In this document: in pieces, positions 7,589-15,138 of the stretch | Numbering within the stretch: the first letter of the stretch is position 1 | How the letters are laid out: each line of letters starts with the position of its first letter | Assembly (NCBI RefSeq): GCF_003318255.1 | Contig: NZ_QOCF01000038.1 | Span: forward strand, 1 to 33,845 | Length of the DNA: 33,845 nt | Source of the DNA: Ruegeria sp. A3M17 | GTDB lineage: Bacteria; Pseudomonadota; Alphaproteobacteria; Rhodobacterales; Rhodobacteraceae | Direction: 5' to 3' | Program-made: the position numbers and the translations under genes | Notes under the pieces: model-generated | Databases searched by the model: none | The model's input: only the letters and a program-made list of their open reading frames with translations | What the model was told of the DNA's origin: nothing

Positions 7589-7604
7589 AAATTTGATCAA
7601 ATTT
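7589..7604. promoter_or_regulatory. 16-bp perfect palindromic operator, copy 2
   Basis: This is a base-for-base identical copy of the palindrome at 6160-6175, placed about 59 bases before the ATG of the second synthetase gene and downstream of the iorB terminator. No -10/-35 pair as clear as for copy 1 was found, so its exact relation to the start point is open. The shared site implies that one regulator controls both transcripts; no gene for it is seen next to them. Confidence 0.75.
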
Positions 7605-7613
7605 TGACTCGCC

Positions 7614-7652
7614 GAAAAATAACCCGCGCCAAACCGGTGGAATTGGCGCGGG
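7614..7652 (-). terminator. Rho-independent terminator of the iorAB transcript
   Basis: On the minus strand, starting 9 bases after the iorB stop, a 10-bp perfect stem (CCCGCGCCAA and TTGGCGCGGG, plus-strand arms 7623-7632 and 7643-7652) with a 10-base loop is followed by TTATTTTT. It separates the molybdenum-enzyme operon from the amine genes. Confidence 0.88.
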
Positions 7653-7661
7653 GTGAGATGC

Positions 7662-9848
7662 TTAGGCGAAGCTGACGCCGTTTTCAGCCATGGGCAGCTC
7701 GGCGACCAGATCGCCGGACATGGCGTTAATCGCGTTTGCGAGCGCCGGTGCCGAGGGCGGCGTGCCTGGCTCACCAACGCCCGTTGGGGCCTCGGCTGAT
7801 GGCACGATGTGCACGTCAATCGCGGCAATGTCGCCGATCCGCAAAGGCTCGTAATCGGGGAAGTTGAATTGATCCACGGTGCCGCCTGTCAGGGTGATCT
7901 GATCACGCATCACATGACCGATGCCGTAACCAATCCCGCCTTCCATCTGGGCGCGGACAATGTCCGGGTTGACGGCAATCCCGCAATCCACGGCGCAAGT
8001 GACCTTTTCGATCTTGATGCCGGTTTCGGGATCGCCCGAAACCTCGACCACTTCGGCCGCATAAGACCCAAAGGACTTGTGAACCGCAATCCCCTGTGAC
8101 CGACCGACAGGCGCATTGCCCCAACCCGCCTTTTCAGCAGCCAGTTTCAGGACATTCGCCTTGCGCTTCTGATCAGGATCGCTGGCGTCTGCCAGATGTG
8201 CCAGACGAAATTCGACTGGGTCGCGGCCAGCGGCGTTGGCAGCCAAATCCATCATCGTTTCCATGACATAGGCCGTGTGGGTGTGCCCCACGGATCGCCA
8301 CCACAAAACGGAGGTTGCCTTTGGAGTATCTGTCAGCCCAAGCGACATGCCGGGGATTTGGTAGGGGCTGTCGGCAATTCCTTCGATCGAGCTGTGATCG
8401 ACGCCGTCGTGAACGGCGAAGGATTCGAACGCTGTCCCCTTCATGATCGATTGGCCAGCCACCTGATGCCGCCAGCCGACGATTTCGCCATTTCCATCCA
8501 ATCCGACACGCACTTTGTGACCAAAGGCAGGGCGGTAATAACCGCTGCGAATGTCATCTTCGCGGGTCCAGACAAGCTTGACCGGGCGCGTTCGGTCGGT
8601 GACCACAAAGGCCAGAGCCGCCTCAACCTGATAATCCGCATCTGGCGTCGCCCGCCGTCCAAAGGATCCGCCGGCCAGCATTGTTTTGATGTGAATCTTT
8701 TCTGGCGGCAGTTGGAAGATCTGCTGAAAGGCCATATGCGGACCAGTCGGCGATTGCGCACCGTCGTGCAGGACAATGTCGCCCTCGGCGGTTTGCTCGA
8801 TGGTGCAGTTCAGAGGTTCCATCGGCGCGTGGGCCAGCAGGGGAAAGTAGAAGGTCTTTTCAACGACCTTGTCTGCGCCATCGATGGCCGCCGACACCGC
8901 TGCGACGTCCGCCTTGTTCACGTTATACGCAGCTTCGGCGTCCAGAGCGGCCATGATTTCAGCCTTGATCTGGTCCGAGTCGCGGGTCTCAGATCCGGAC
9001 GTGTCCCACTCGACCTCAAGCGCGTCGCGCGCCTGAATGGCGGCCCAGGTGTTTTCGGCATAGACAGCGACACCCGCCTGATTGGGCAGGATGGCGGCAC
9101 TGATATAGCCTTTGACCTCTTTTGACGCGCTGTCGTCAAAGCCGTTGGCGATGCCACCCTTCGATTCGGGCCGTTTGATCATGGCGACCATCTGGTTCGG
9201 CAGATGGACGTCCATCGCGTACATCGCCTGACCATTGCCTTTGATTGCCGAATCCTTGCGGCGCACCGTCTCGTTGCCGATCAGACGAAACTCTGACGGG
9301 TCTTTCAGGCGTGGCTCGACTGGGGCCTCCAGTTGAGAGGCCGCGGCCACGAATTCAGCGATTGGGGCCGATTTGTCGCCGGCCTTGACGATACCTTCCT
9401 CAATGGTGATGCCGGATGCGTCCACGCCCCAGCTTTGCGCAGCGGCATTGATCAGCATCTCACGCGCCGCCGCACCTGCCTGGCGATACTGCATCCACGA
9501 GTTCGCCATTGCGGTCGATCCGCCGGTGCCTTGAAACGGGCCAAACAACAGGTTGTTGTAGACCTGCGGGTTGGACGGCGCGAATTCGTACTCGATCTGG
9601 TCCATTGTCAGGCCGATTTCCTCGGCGATCAGCGTCGGCAGACCGGTCGCAGGACCTTGGCCCTTTTCAAAATGCTTGACGATGGCCGTTACGGTTCCAT
9701 CGGCGTCGATTTTGACGAATGGGTTGAATTGAGTGGTGTCAGAAGGGGCAGCCGCCAGCGCCCCATCAGGGCGCGCGCCAACCAGAAGAACGGCACCGGT
9801 AGCAGCAGCACCTTTCAGAAATTCGCGGCGAGAGGTGTTGAGGGTCAT
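7662..9848 (-). CDS. iorB: Tat-exported molybdopterin-binding subunit of an aldehyde/isoquinoline oxidoreductase (IorB type)
   Basis: The 728-residue protein is the large subunit of a xanthine-dehydrogenase-family hydroxylase. It starts with a twin-arginine signal (SRREFLKG, then a hydrophobic run to about residue 33, ending ALAAAP), so it should fold with its cofactor and be exported to the periplasm. Family motifs include GGSFGRRATPDADYQVEAA for molybdopterin binding and GVGEPGTPPSAPALANA near the C terminus, with Glu693 as the expected catalytic base. Relatives oxidise N-heterocycles or aldehydes. The ATG follows the iorA stop by 3 bases and has GGAGG (plus-strand 9857-9861) 8 bases ahead, so the two are coupled. 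The substrate is unknown, and neither a cytochrome c partner nor an XdhC-like maturation gene lies next to it. Confidence 0.9.
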   Translation of the reverse strand: MTLNTSRREFLKGAAATGAVLLVGARPDGALAAAPSDTTQFNPFVKIDADGTVTAIVKHFEKGQGPATGLPTLIAEEIGLTMDQIEYEFAPSNPQVYNNLLFGPFQGTGGSTAMANSWMQYRQAGAAAREMLINAAAQSWGVDASGITIEEGIVKAGDKSAPIAEFVAAASQLEAPVEPRLKDPSEFRLIGNETVRRKDSAIKGNGQAMYAMDVHLPNQMVAMIKRPESKGGIANGFDDSASKEVKGYISAAILPNQAGVAVYAENTWAAIQARDALEVEWDTSGSETRDSDQIKAEIMAALDAEAAYNVNKADVAAVSAAIDGADKVVEKTFYFPLLAHAPMEPLNCTIEQTAEGDIVLHDGAQSPTGPHMAFQQIFQLPPEKIHIKTMLAGGSFGRRATPDADYQVEAALAFVVTDRTRPVKLVWTREDDIRSGYYRPAFGHKVRVGLDGNGEIVGWRHQVAGQSIMKGTAFESFAVHDGVDHSSIEGIADSPYQIPGMSLGLTDTPKATSVLWWRSVGHTHTAYVMETMMDLAANAAGRDPVEFRLAHLADASDPDQKRKANVLKLAAEKAGWGNAPVGRSQGIAVHKSFGSYAAEVVEVSGDPETGIKIEKVTCAVDCGIAVNPDIVRAQMEGGIGYGIGHVMRDQITLTGGTVDQFNFPDYEPLRIGDIAAIDVHIVPSAEAPTGVGEPGTPPSAPALANAINAMSGDLVAELPMAENGVSFA

Positions 9849-9851
9849 GGA

Positions 9852-10316
9852 TCAGGCCTCCAGGATTTCTGATGCGCGCTGGATACCGGCGCGGATGCGT
9901 TGATAGGTGGCGCAACGGCAGGCGTTGCCGTGCATGTACTCGTCGATTTCTTCGACGCTGGGCTTGGAGTTCTCTGAAAGTAGACCGACCGCCGACATGA
10001 CCTGCCCCGACTGGCAATAGCCGCATTGGACCACGTCCAGCTCGACCCAGGCTTGCTGAACAGCCGCCCCGATCTTGTCGTCGCCAACGGCCTCAATCGT
10101 GGTGATCTCAGCGTCTTCGACGTCCTCGATATAGGTTTGGCACGAGCGCACGGGCTCACCATTCAGATGCACTGTGCACGCGCCGCAGGATGCGACGCCG
10201 CAACCGAATTTGGTTCCGGTCAGCTTAAGTTCGTCCCGGATCACCCACAGCAGGGGCGTGCCGGGTTCGGCGTCGACCGTGTGGGTCTCGCCGTTCAGTT
10301 TCAAAGTCAATGCCAT
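9852..10316 (-). CDS. iorA: 2Fe-2S small subunit of the IorAB-type oxidoreductase
   Basis: The 154-residue protein has both clusters of this family. The plant-type ferredoxin site uses Cys39, Cys44, Cys47 and Cys59 (FGCGVASCGACTVHLNG...RSC). The C-terminal helical cluster uses Cys98, Cys101, Cys133 and Cys135 (CGYCQSGQ...CRC). It passes electrons from the molybdenum centre in the large subunit toward an external acceptor. There is no signal peptide, so it would be carried out with the Tat-bearing IorB. It is the first gene of the iorAB operon, transcribed away from the TetR gene across a 138-base region holding two matching operators. Confidence 0.92.
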   Translation of the reverse strand: MALTLKLNGETHTVDAEPGTPLLWVIRDELKLTGTKFGCGVASCGACTVHLNGEPVRSCQTYIEDVEDAEITTIEAVGDDKIGAAVQQAWVELDVVQCGYCQSGQVMSAVGLLSENSKPSVEEIDEYMHGNACRCATYQRIRAGIQRASEILEA

Positions 10317-10351
10317 GAGGGGGCTCTCCGTGTTGGCTGGTACCTAAAGTG

Positions 10352-10369
10352 GTAAACTGGCGCGTTTAC
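10352..10369. promoter_or_regulatory. TetR-type operator 1 (GTAAAC-N6-GTTTAC)
   Basis: Inverted hexamers GTAAAC (10352-10357) and GTTTAC (10364-10369) flank 6 bases. One edge overlaps the proposed iorA -10 box. A second site with the same arms and spacing lies 40 bases away centre to centre, close to four helical turns. Confidence 0.75.
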
Positions 10370-10396
10370 ACTAGGTGAGAAATCCAGACATGTAAA
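10368..10396 (-). promoter_or_regulatory. Predicted iorA promoter embedded between the two operators
   Basis: Minus-strand TTTACA (10396-10391) and TAGTGT (10373-10368) are 17 bases apart. The -35 falls inside operator 2 and the -10 touches operator 1, so a bound regulator at either site would block RNA polymerase. Confidence 0.45.
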
Positions 10397-10409
10397 CTCG
10401 AGAGTTTAC
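10392..10409. promoter_or_regulatory. TetR-type operator 2 (GTAAAC-N6-GTTTAC)
   Basis: The same GTAAAC/GTTTAC arms and 6-base spacing as operator 1. Here the symmetry extends to 8-bp arms (GTAAACTC and GAGTTTAC with a 2-base centre). It overlaps the proposed iorA -35 and ends 7 bases before the proposed tetR -35, so it can serve both directions. Confidence 0.78.
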
Positions 10410-10416
10410 GTAGAAT

Positions 10417-10446
10417 TTGACCTCGATCTGTCAATAGGTCTATAGC
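10417..10446 (+). promoter_or_regulatory. Predicted promoter of the TetR-family gene, possibly leaderless
   Basis: TTGACC (10417-10422) and TATAGC (10441-10446) are 18 bases apart. Transcription would begin about 10453-10455, at or next to the ATG at 10455. No ribosome-binding sequence precedes that ATG, which agrees with a leaderless message. Confidence 0.45.
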
Positions 10447-10454
10447 TTTTAGAC

Positions 10455-11057
10455 ATGAACGAATGCACAGCGCCGAATGCGTCCAAACAAGCCCAAATCA
10501 TCGAAGCGGCCGTGGCTGAATTCCAGGAAAAGGGGTTCGCCGCAGCCAGCATGGACCGCATTTCAGCGCAGGCCGAGGTGTCCAAGCGCACGCTGTACAA
10601 GTACTACGAAAGCAAGGAAAACCTGTTTCGATCCATCGTGTTAGAACTGTCCAACCGGTTCGCAGCCGTGCGGGATATCCGCTATGAAAAAGGGCGTGAC
10701 ATTCGTGAGCAGCTAACCAATCTGGCCTGGGCCGAAGGGCGCATTCTGATGCTGCCCGAAGTGATGGCGATGGCGCGGATGGTGATCAGCGAAACCTTGC
10801 GCAACCCCGATCTGGCTGCGGCTGCACAGGGCAAACTCGACAAGACCGCGATCTTTATTGAGATGCTGAAGGATGCAGCCGATGACGGGCAGTTGCGGAT
10901 CGAGAACCCCGAACTGGCAGGGCAGGAATTCATCGGCCTGATCAAGTCCAGAGCTTTCTGGCCGATGGTTTTCTCTGGCAACGTTCTGACCGAAACCGAA
11001 ATGACCGCGACTATAGACAGCAGCGTCGAGATGATACTGAGCCGTTACGGCGTCTAG
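10455..11057 (+). CDS. TetR/AcrR-family transcriptional regulator
   Basis: The 200-residue protein has a typical N-terminal TetR helix-turn-helix at about residues 29-51 (AAASMDRISAQAEVSKRTLYKYYESKENLF), followed by an all-helical ligand and dimer domain. It is divergent from iorAB, and two identical-arm operators lie between, so it most likely represses both iorAB and itself until a substrate or aldehyde binds. No Shine-Dalgarno sequence is present before the ATG. The inducer is unknown. Confidence 0.9.
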   Translation: MNECTAPNASKQAQIIEAAVAEFQEKGFAAASMDRISAQAEVSKRTLYKYYESKENLFRSIVLELSNRFAAVRDIRYEKGRDIREQLTNLAWAEGRILMLPEVMAMARMVISETLRNPDLAAAAQGKLDKTAIFIEMLKDAADDGQLRIENPELAGQEFIGLIKSRAFWPMVFSGNVLTETEMTATIDSSVEMILSRYGV

Positions 11058-11119
11058 TTTTGGTGCGTGATTAGGGCAGGCGGAGTTACTGCTCGCCCCA
11101 AGTGGGCCCTTTACGCCGT
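11047..11119. terminator. Possible bidirectional stem-loop between tetR and hmuV
   Basis: The convergent gene ends carry ACGGCGT (11047-11053) and ACGCCGT (11113-11119), a 7-bp inverted pair. They enclose an inner imperfect hairpin with GGGC at 11074-11077 and GCCC at 11095-11098. There is no T-run on either strand, so simple intrinsic termination is doubtful. Confidence 0.3.
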
Positions 11120-11898
11120 TAAGTCTGTCGCATGGCCTGCGGCAGGATGAACGGAACCTGAGCTTTAGGCAGGGTGCTGATCGGCAGGTCGATGCCATAA
11201 ACCTGCAGCATCGTCTGGTCGTTCAGGATCGCAGTTGGTGTGCCTGAGCCCCAAACAGATCCTTCCGACATGACATACACATAGTCGGCAAACAGCGCCG
11301 TCAGGTTCAGGTCGTGCATCACCACAACAACGCCGCCGCCTTGTGTGGCGAATTTTCTTGCGACGCCCAGCACAGTGAACTGATGCGCGATGTCCAGGCT
11401 TGCAACGGGTTCGTCCAGCAACAGCCATCTGGGCTGATCGTGGTATGTCGCGTCCCAGACTTGGGTCAGAACGCGGGCAAGCTGAACGCGTTGCTGCTCA
11501 CCCCCCGAAAGGTTCTGGTAAGACCGGTGCTCAAACCCGGCGAGATCGACATGGGCCAGAGCCTTCGCTGGCAGACTGTCATCCGCCGCGGCCAGCCCGT
11601 TCGCAAGGCCCAGACGGACGATCTCGAGCACAGTGAAGGGAAAGGCAACGGTTGACGATTGCGGTAGAACCCCGCGCATTGCAGCCAGTTGCCAGGGCTT
11701 CAGCTCGGAAATGCTGTGCCCGTTCAGAGAAATCGCTCCATAAGATTCAAGTTCGCCTGATAAGGCTTTGAGTAACGTAGATTTTCCCGAGCCATTCGGG
11801 CCGATGATGGCTGTAACTTTTCCGGGTTCTGCGTCAAAGTCCACGCCGTGGAGAATCTCCTTACGGCCGAGTTTGACGTGTATGTTTTCGCCCTTCAT
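11119..11898 (-). CDS. hmuV: Haemin ABC transporter ATP-binding protein HmuV
   Basis: This is the 259-residue cytoplasmic ATPase of a haem importer. Motifs in order are Walker A GPNGSGKST (about 33-41), a Q-loop region LPQSST, the ABC signature LSGGEQQ (about 130-136), Walker B WLLLDEP (about 158-164) and an H-loop in VVVMHDLN. The length is normal. An in-frame GTG at 11901 directly abuts the hmuU stop; the ATG one codon later is chosen, and either is possible. It is the last gene of the hmuSTUV operon and pairs with HmuU. Confidence 0.93.
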   Translation of the reverse strand: MKGENIHVKLGRKEILHGVDFDAEPGKVTAIIGPNGSGKSTLLKALSGELESYGAISLNGHSISELKPWQLAAMRGVLPQSSTVAFPFTVLEIVRLGLANGLAAADDSLPAKALAHVDLAGFEHRSYQNLSGGEQQRVQLARVLTQVWDATYHDQPRWLLLDEPVASLDIAHQFTVLGVARKFATQGGGVVVVMHDLNLTALFADYVYVMSEGSVWGSGTPTAILNDQTMLQVYGIDLPISTLPKAQVPFILPQAMRQT

Positions 11899-11901
11899 CA
11901 C

Positions 11902-12978
11902 TTACATTCCCATTGTTCCGTGACGCCGCAGCAGAATCCACAGGAAGACCGGTGCGCCTAAGATTGCAGTTACGATGCCAATCGGCAGTTCGGCCGGTGC
12001 CACGATCAGGCGACTGATCATGTCGGCACACAGCAGTAAGCTAGCCCCTAACAGGGCCGAGTTCATCAACAGGCGGTGGTGGTCCGGTCCGGTCGCCAAC
12101 CGCAGCAGATGCGGCACAACGATACCGATGAAGCCAATGCCTCCGGATACGGCAACGGCGGCTCCGGTTGCGCCGGCCACGGCCAGAATGGCGATGTTCT
12201 TGCTGCGCTGAACCGGGATGCCCATGTGCTGTGCCACAGCTTCGCCCATCGCCATGCCGTTCAGCGCACGGGCAAGGAACTGGGCCGTGAACACGGAAAT
12301 CAAGATGATCGGAGCGGCCGTGGCTGCTTTGGTCCATGTTGCGCCGGCCAGCGAGCCCATGCCCCAGAACGTCAGGTCGCGCAGCTGTTGGTCATCGGCC
12401 ATGTAGACCAGAACCCCGGACACAGCGCCCGACAGCGCACCCAATGCGATCCCTGCCAACAGCATGGTTGCAACCGATGTCTGCCCGCCTCGTGTTGAAA
12501 CGCGATAGAGCAGCAAAACGGACGTCCACCCGCCCAGAAATGCCGCCACGGCGACCAAGCTATTACCGACCCAGGCCAGAATGGAGGCGGGCAGGTACGC
12601 ACCGAGGATGATCGCGGAAATCGCGCCCAGACCGGCACCTGCGCTGACGCCCACAATTCCGGGGTCAGCCAAAGGGTTGCGAAACAGGCCCTGCATCACC
12701 ACGCCGGAGACGGCCAGGGCAGCGCCGACCAAAATCCCCATGGCCAGCCGGGGCAGTCGAATATCCCACAGGACGATCCGGTCGAGGTCCGAAATGTCCC
12801 GCCCTGCAATCAGGTCTGCGAATGCTGCGCGAACGGATGCGTCCGACGCGCCGACCGAGATGCTGCAGATGCTGGTGAAGACCAACAGCGCCAAAAGGGC
12901 CAGAGTGACCCGGCGCGCCGTCACGCGGCGGTCGAGGGCAGCCACGTTGAGCCCATCGTGATCCATTGCAAGGGTCAT
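11902..12978 (-). CDS. hmuU: Haemin ABC transporter permease HmuU (FecCD family)
   Basis: The 358-residue protein is a polytopic inner-membrane permease of the BtuC/FecCD family. About nine to ten hydrophobic segments are visible, the first at about residues 26-44. The family stretches LPRLAMGILVGAALAVSGVVMQGLFRNPLADPGIVGVSAGAGLGA and GGIGFIGIVVPHLLRL are present in part. It forms the channel through which haem passes from HmuT, driven by HmuV. Its ATG overlaps the hmuT stop by 4 bases (ATGA) and its TAA abuts hmuV, so the operon is tightly coupled. Confidence 0.93.
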   Translation of the reverse strand: MTLAMDHDGLNVAALDRRVTARRVTLALLALLVFTSICSISVGASDASVRAAFADLIAGRDISDLDRIVLWDIRLPRLAMGILVGAALAVSGVVMQGLFRNPLADPGIVGVSAGAGLGAISAIILGAYLPASILAWVGNSLVAVAAFLGGWTSVLLLYRVSTRGGQTSVATMLLAGIALGALSGAVSGVLVYMADDQQLRDLTFWGMGSLAGATWTKAATAAPIILISVFTAQFLARALNGMAMGEAVAQHMGIPVQRSKNIAILAVAGATGAAVAVSGGIGFIGIVVPHLLRLATGPDHHRLLMNSALLGASLLLCADMISRLIVAPAELPIGIVTAILGAPVFLWILLRRHGTMGM

Positions 12979-13853
12979 GAGCCGCTTTTTCTCTGCAATT
13001 CCGCCGACAGATCAGCAATCGCCTCGGCCGTTCGGGGACCAAAGCCCAGCAGATAAGCCCCCTGCATGCGGATCAGACGTTTTTTCTGTCCAGCGGGCGT
13101 CAGCTTGATGGCTGGCATGGCAAACAGGTCTTCATTGGCGGTGATGTGGTTGCCTTGCCGATCCATCATCAGGATCACGTCTGGCGCGGTTGTGGCGATC
13201 GCTTCGGGTGTCATGGGTTTGAAACCCGATACGTTGCCAGCTGCGTTCACGCCGCCAGCCAGACGAATGATACTGTCTGCCTGCGTGTCCGCGCCGCCAA
13301 CCATAATGCGATTATCCTGAGCTGACAGGACAAACAGAACCCGGGGTGTGCCGCCCACCGAAACATCAACTGCATTCGAATGGGCCCCGTCAATCTTGGC
13401 ACCGGTCTGAGCGGCAAGCTCTTCCGCGGCTTCGTCAACACCCAGCGCGGCCCCGACAGCCCGGATTTTTTCCACCACGCCGTCGCGTGAATAGTCTTCA
13501 CTGATCGAGACGAAGGGCACACCGGCCTCTCTGAGAACCTCGACAGCCTCAGGTGGCCCGGACCCTTCTAAAGCCACGATCAGGTCGGGTTTGACCGACA
13601 AGACCCCTTCGGGGGACAGTGCGCGAATATAGCCGACATCGGGCAGGTCCAGCACATCAACCGGGTAGGTTGAGGTCCGATCCCGCCCAACAAGGCGGTC
13701 CTGCTGACCCAGGGCATACACGATCTCGGTCACGGAACTGCCGATGGCGATGATGCGGTTGGGTTCTGGTTCATCTGCTGCGATGGCTGATGTTCCGATC
13801 ACCGCGCTGGCTAGCGCGACGACCGATGAAAACCTGCAAAGGGGGCTCATCAC
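12975..13853 (-). CDS. hmuT: Periplasmic haemin-binding protein HmuT
   Basis: The 292-residue protein has an N-terminal signal peptide (hydrophobic core about 9-22, cleavage near AIA-ADEP) and the cobalamin/haem type III binding-protein fold. Visible family segments are RIIAIGSSVTEIVYALGQQDRLVGRD, SPEGVLSVKPDLIVALEGSGPP and LLGFGPRTAEAI near the end. It receives haem from the outer-membrane receptor and delivers it to HmuUV. It overlaps hmuS and hmuU by 4 bases each. Confidence 0.92.
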   Translation of the reverse strand: MMSPLCRFSSVVALASAVIGTSAIAADEPEPNRIIAIGSSVTEIVYALGQQDRLVGRDRTSTYPVDVLDLPDVGYIRALSPEGVLSVKPDLIVALEGSGPPEAVEVLREAGVPFVSISEDYSRDGVVEKIRAVGAALGVDEAAEELAAQTGAKIDGAHSNAVDVSVGGTPRVLFVLSAQDNRIMVGGADTQADSIIRLAGGVNAAGNVSGFKPMTPEAIATTAPDVILMMDRQGNHITANEDLFAMPAIKLTPAGQKKRLIRMQGAYLLGFGPRTAEAIADLSAELQRKSGS

Positions 13854-14905
13854 GCCACCTCGGTTTCTTTTTTGGATTGAAGGCCTGCCACCAGTTGTTT
13901 CCAGACCGGGCGGTGATCGTTCTCACCTGAACGACGACCAAATATCTGCAGAATAAGACTACCTTCGGCATCGAAGGCCTCAACTGAAACGGCGGGACCG
14001 CGTTGGGTGGGTTTGGTCACGGCCCAAACCTCGGCAATATGGTCTGATCGCAGGTGCAGATTGAAACGCGGATCAAGCACGTTGAACCACGGACCCATCT
14101 GTTTAAGCGTCTCAACCGACCCACCGTGAATTTCGATGCACCCCCGGTTGCCGACAAAGACCATGACCTCAAGCCCCTGGTCCCGGACCTGTTCGAACAT
14201 TTGGGAAACCGTTGCCGGTTCAAGCGCGCGAACCAGCGGTTCACCGGCGACGCGGTAAGCGCCCAATCGGTTCATCTTTAGCTTTGAGGTCAGGCGCAGG
14301 AACTGGTGTGTATCCGTCATCTTGGCCCACTCGGATCGCAGAAGTTCGACCTTGTCGGTGTTCACCTTGGCGGCCTCGGTTGGCTTTCGCGGCTCAACAA
14401 CCAGCGTCTGGGATTGGTCATCTACCTTCAATTTGCTAACAAGTTCGTCCCAGTGGTTCAGGTCAGAGCCATCGCGCAGAAAGATCTTGTGCACCGCATC
14501 CCCGGCTGCATCAAAGACTTGAATGGATCGCTTTGTCCCTTTGTCCGTTTCACGTTCGATGGCAAAGGCGTGGACCCAATGGCCGGGGAACATGCGCAGG
14601 TCAATCTCTTCGGTCAGAACCATCGAAGCATGCGCACCTGAATGGTAGTTGTTGTATTGGCCGACCTTTTCAATGACGCAGGAGGGGTTGCGCGTCAGCG
14701 CCATGACCTCACCCAGCCCGTTGAGCATCGGGAAGATGTCATCAAGGCTTGCCGAAAGCCGCGTTACGTCGATACCCGCAAACGCCGCAACGAGTTGACC
14801 TTCGGTTATTCCGAGTGATTCCGCCAAGTCGCGGTCACGTTTTCCGGTGTTTTCAACATAGGCTGCACGAATTTGATCCGGGGCCAGAAGCACCTGTTCC
14901 GTCAT
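13850..14905 (-). CDS. hmuS: Haemin-degrading/haem-handling factor HmuS (HemS/ChuS family)
   Basis: The 351-residue cytoplasmic protein has the duplicated HemS/ChuX domain: a first half at about residues 25-165 and a second at about 190-340 (WAKMTDTHQFLRLTSKLKMNRLGAYRVAG...). HmuS/ChuS proteins bind incoming haem and in several species break it down to free iron. An in-frame ATG at 14917 would add four residues; 14905 is chosen because the upstream one has no spaced ribosome site. It is the first gene of hmuSTUV, transcribed away from the receptor gene across a region with an iron-box-like repeat. Confidence 0.9.
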   Translation of the reverse strand: MTEQVLLAPDQIRAAYVENTGKRDRDLAESLGITEGQLVAAFAGIDVTRLSASLDDIFPMLNGLGEVMALTRNPSCVIEKVGQYNNYHSGAHASMVLTEEIDLRMFPGHWVHAFAIERETDKGTKRSIQVFDAAGDAVHKIFLRDGSDLNHWDELVSKLKVDDQSQTLVVEPRKPTEAAKVNTDKVELLRSEWAKMTDTHQFLRLTSKLKMNRLGAYRVAGEPLVRALEPATVSQMFEQVRDQGLEVMVFVGNRGCIEIHGGSVETLKQMGPWFNVLDPRFNLHLRSDHIAEVWAVTKPTQRGPAVSVEAFDAEGSLILQIFGRRSGENDHRPVWKQLVAGLQSKKETEVA

Positions 14906-15006
14906 GGGTTTTTCCATCTTCGATTGTCATGGGTGTTGGGCTGGCACGGTCACCGGTGAACGCGATGAACTGCTGGCGACGGTCGTAAGGACGACCAGGA
15001 ATTTAT

Positions 15007-15025
15007 GTTGACTGTTTTAGTCAAC
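15007..15025. promoter_or_regulatory. Iron-responsive operator candidate (RirA-type TGA-N9-TCA) between hmuS and the receptor gene
   Basis: GTTGACT (15007-15013) and AGTCAAC (15019-15025) form a perfect 7-bp inverted repeat around 5 bases. It contains TGA-N9-TCA at 15009-15023, the pattern described for the iron-responsive operator bound by RirA in Rhizobiales and Rhodobacterales. TTGACT at 15008-15013 could also be the -35 of the receptor promoter, so a bound repressor would block it. The 221-base gap also holds small hairpins at 14981-14996 and 15044-15059. Confidence 0.65.
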
Positions 15026-15138
15026 TTTATTAACGAGCACAAGTCGCCAAAAAAGGCGATTCCAAAAATCATAAAAGACTGACCAAGCCAGCGCGGAGCA
15101 AGCATTTCCGGTCCTCTTAAAATTTCGAAGGGACAGAA

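Noticed and set aside
7589..7604. The TTGAT...ATCAA-like palindrome as an FNR/FnrL site
   Set aside because: FNR sites need four bases between TTGAT and ATCAA; here the halves overlap as TTGATCAA with no spacer, so it is a different operator.
8196..9125. Plus-strand open frame (309 codons) opposite iorB
   Set aside because: Contained in the conserved molybdenum-subunit gene, low-complexity basic translation and no promoter or ribosome site.
10794..10981. Minus-strand open frames opposite tetR that could encode a small protein
   Set aside because: They mirror the conserved TetR coding sequence, lack ribosome sites and show no recognisable motif.
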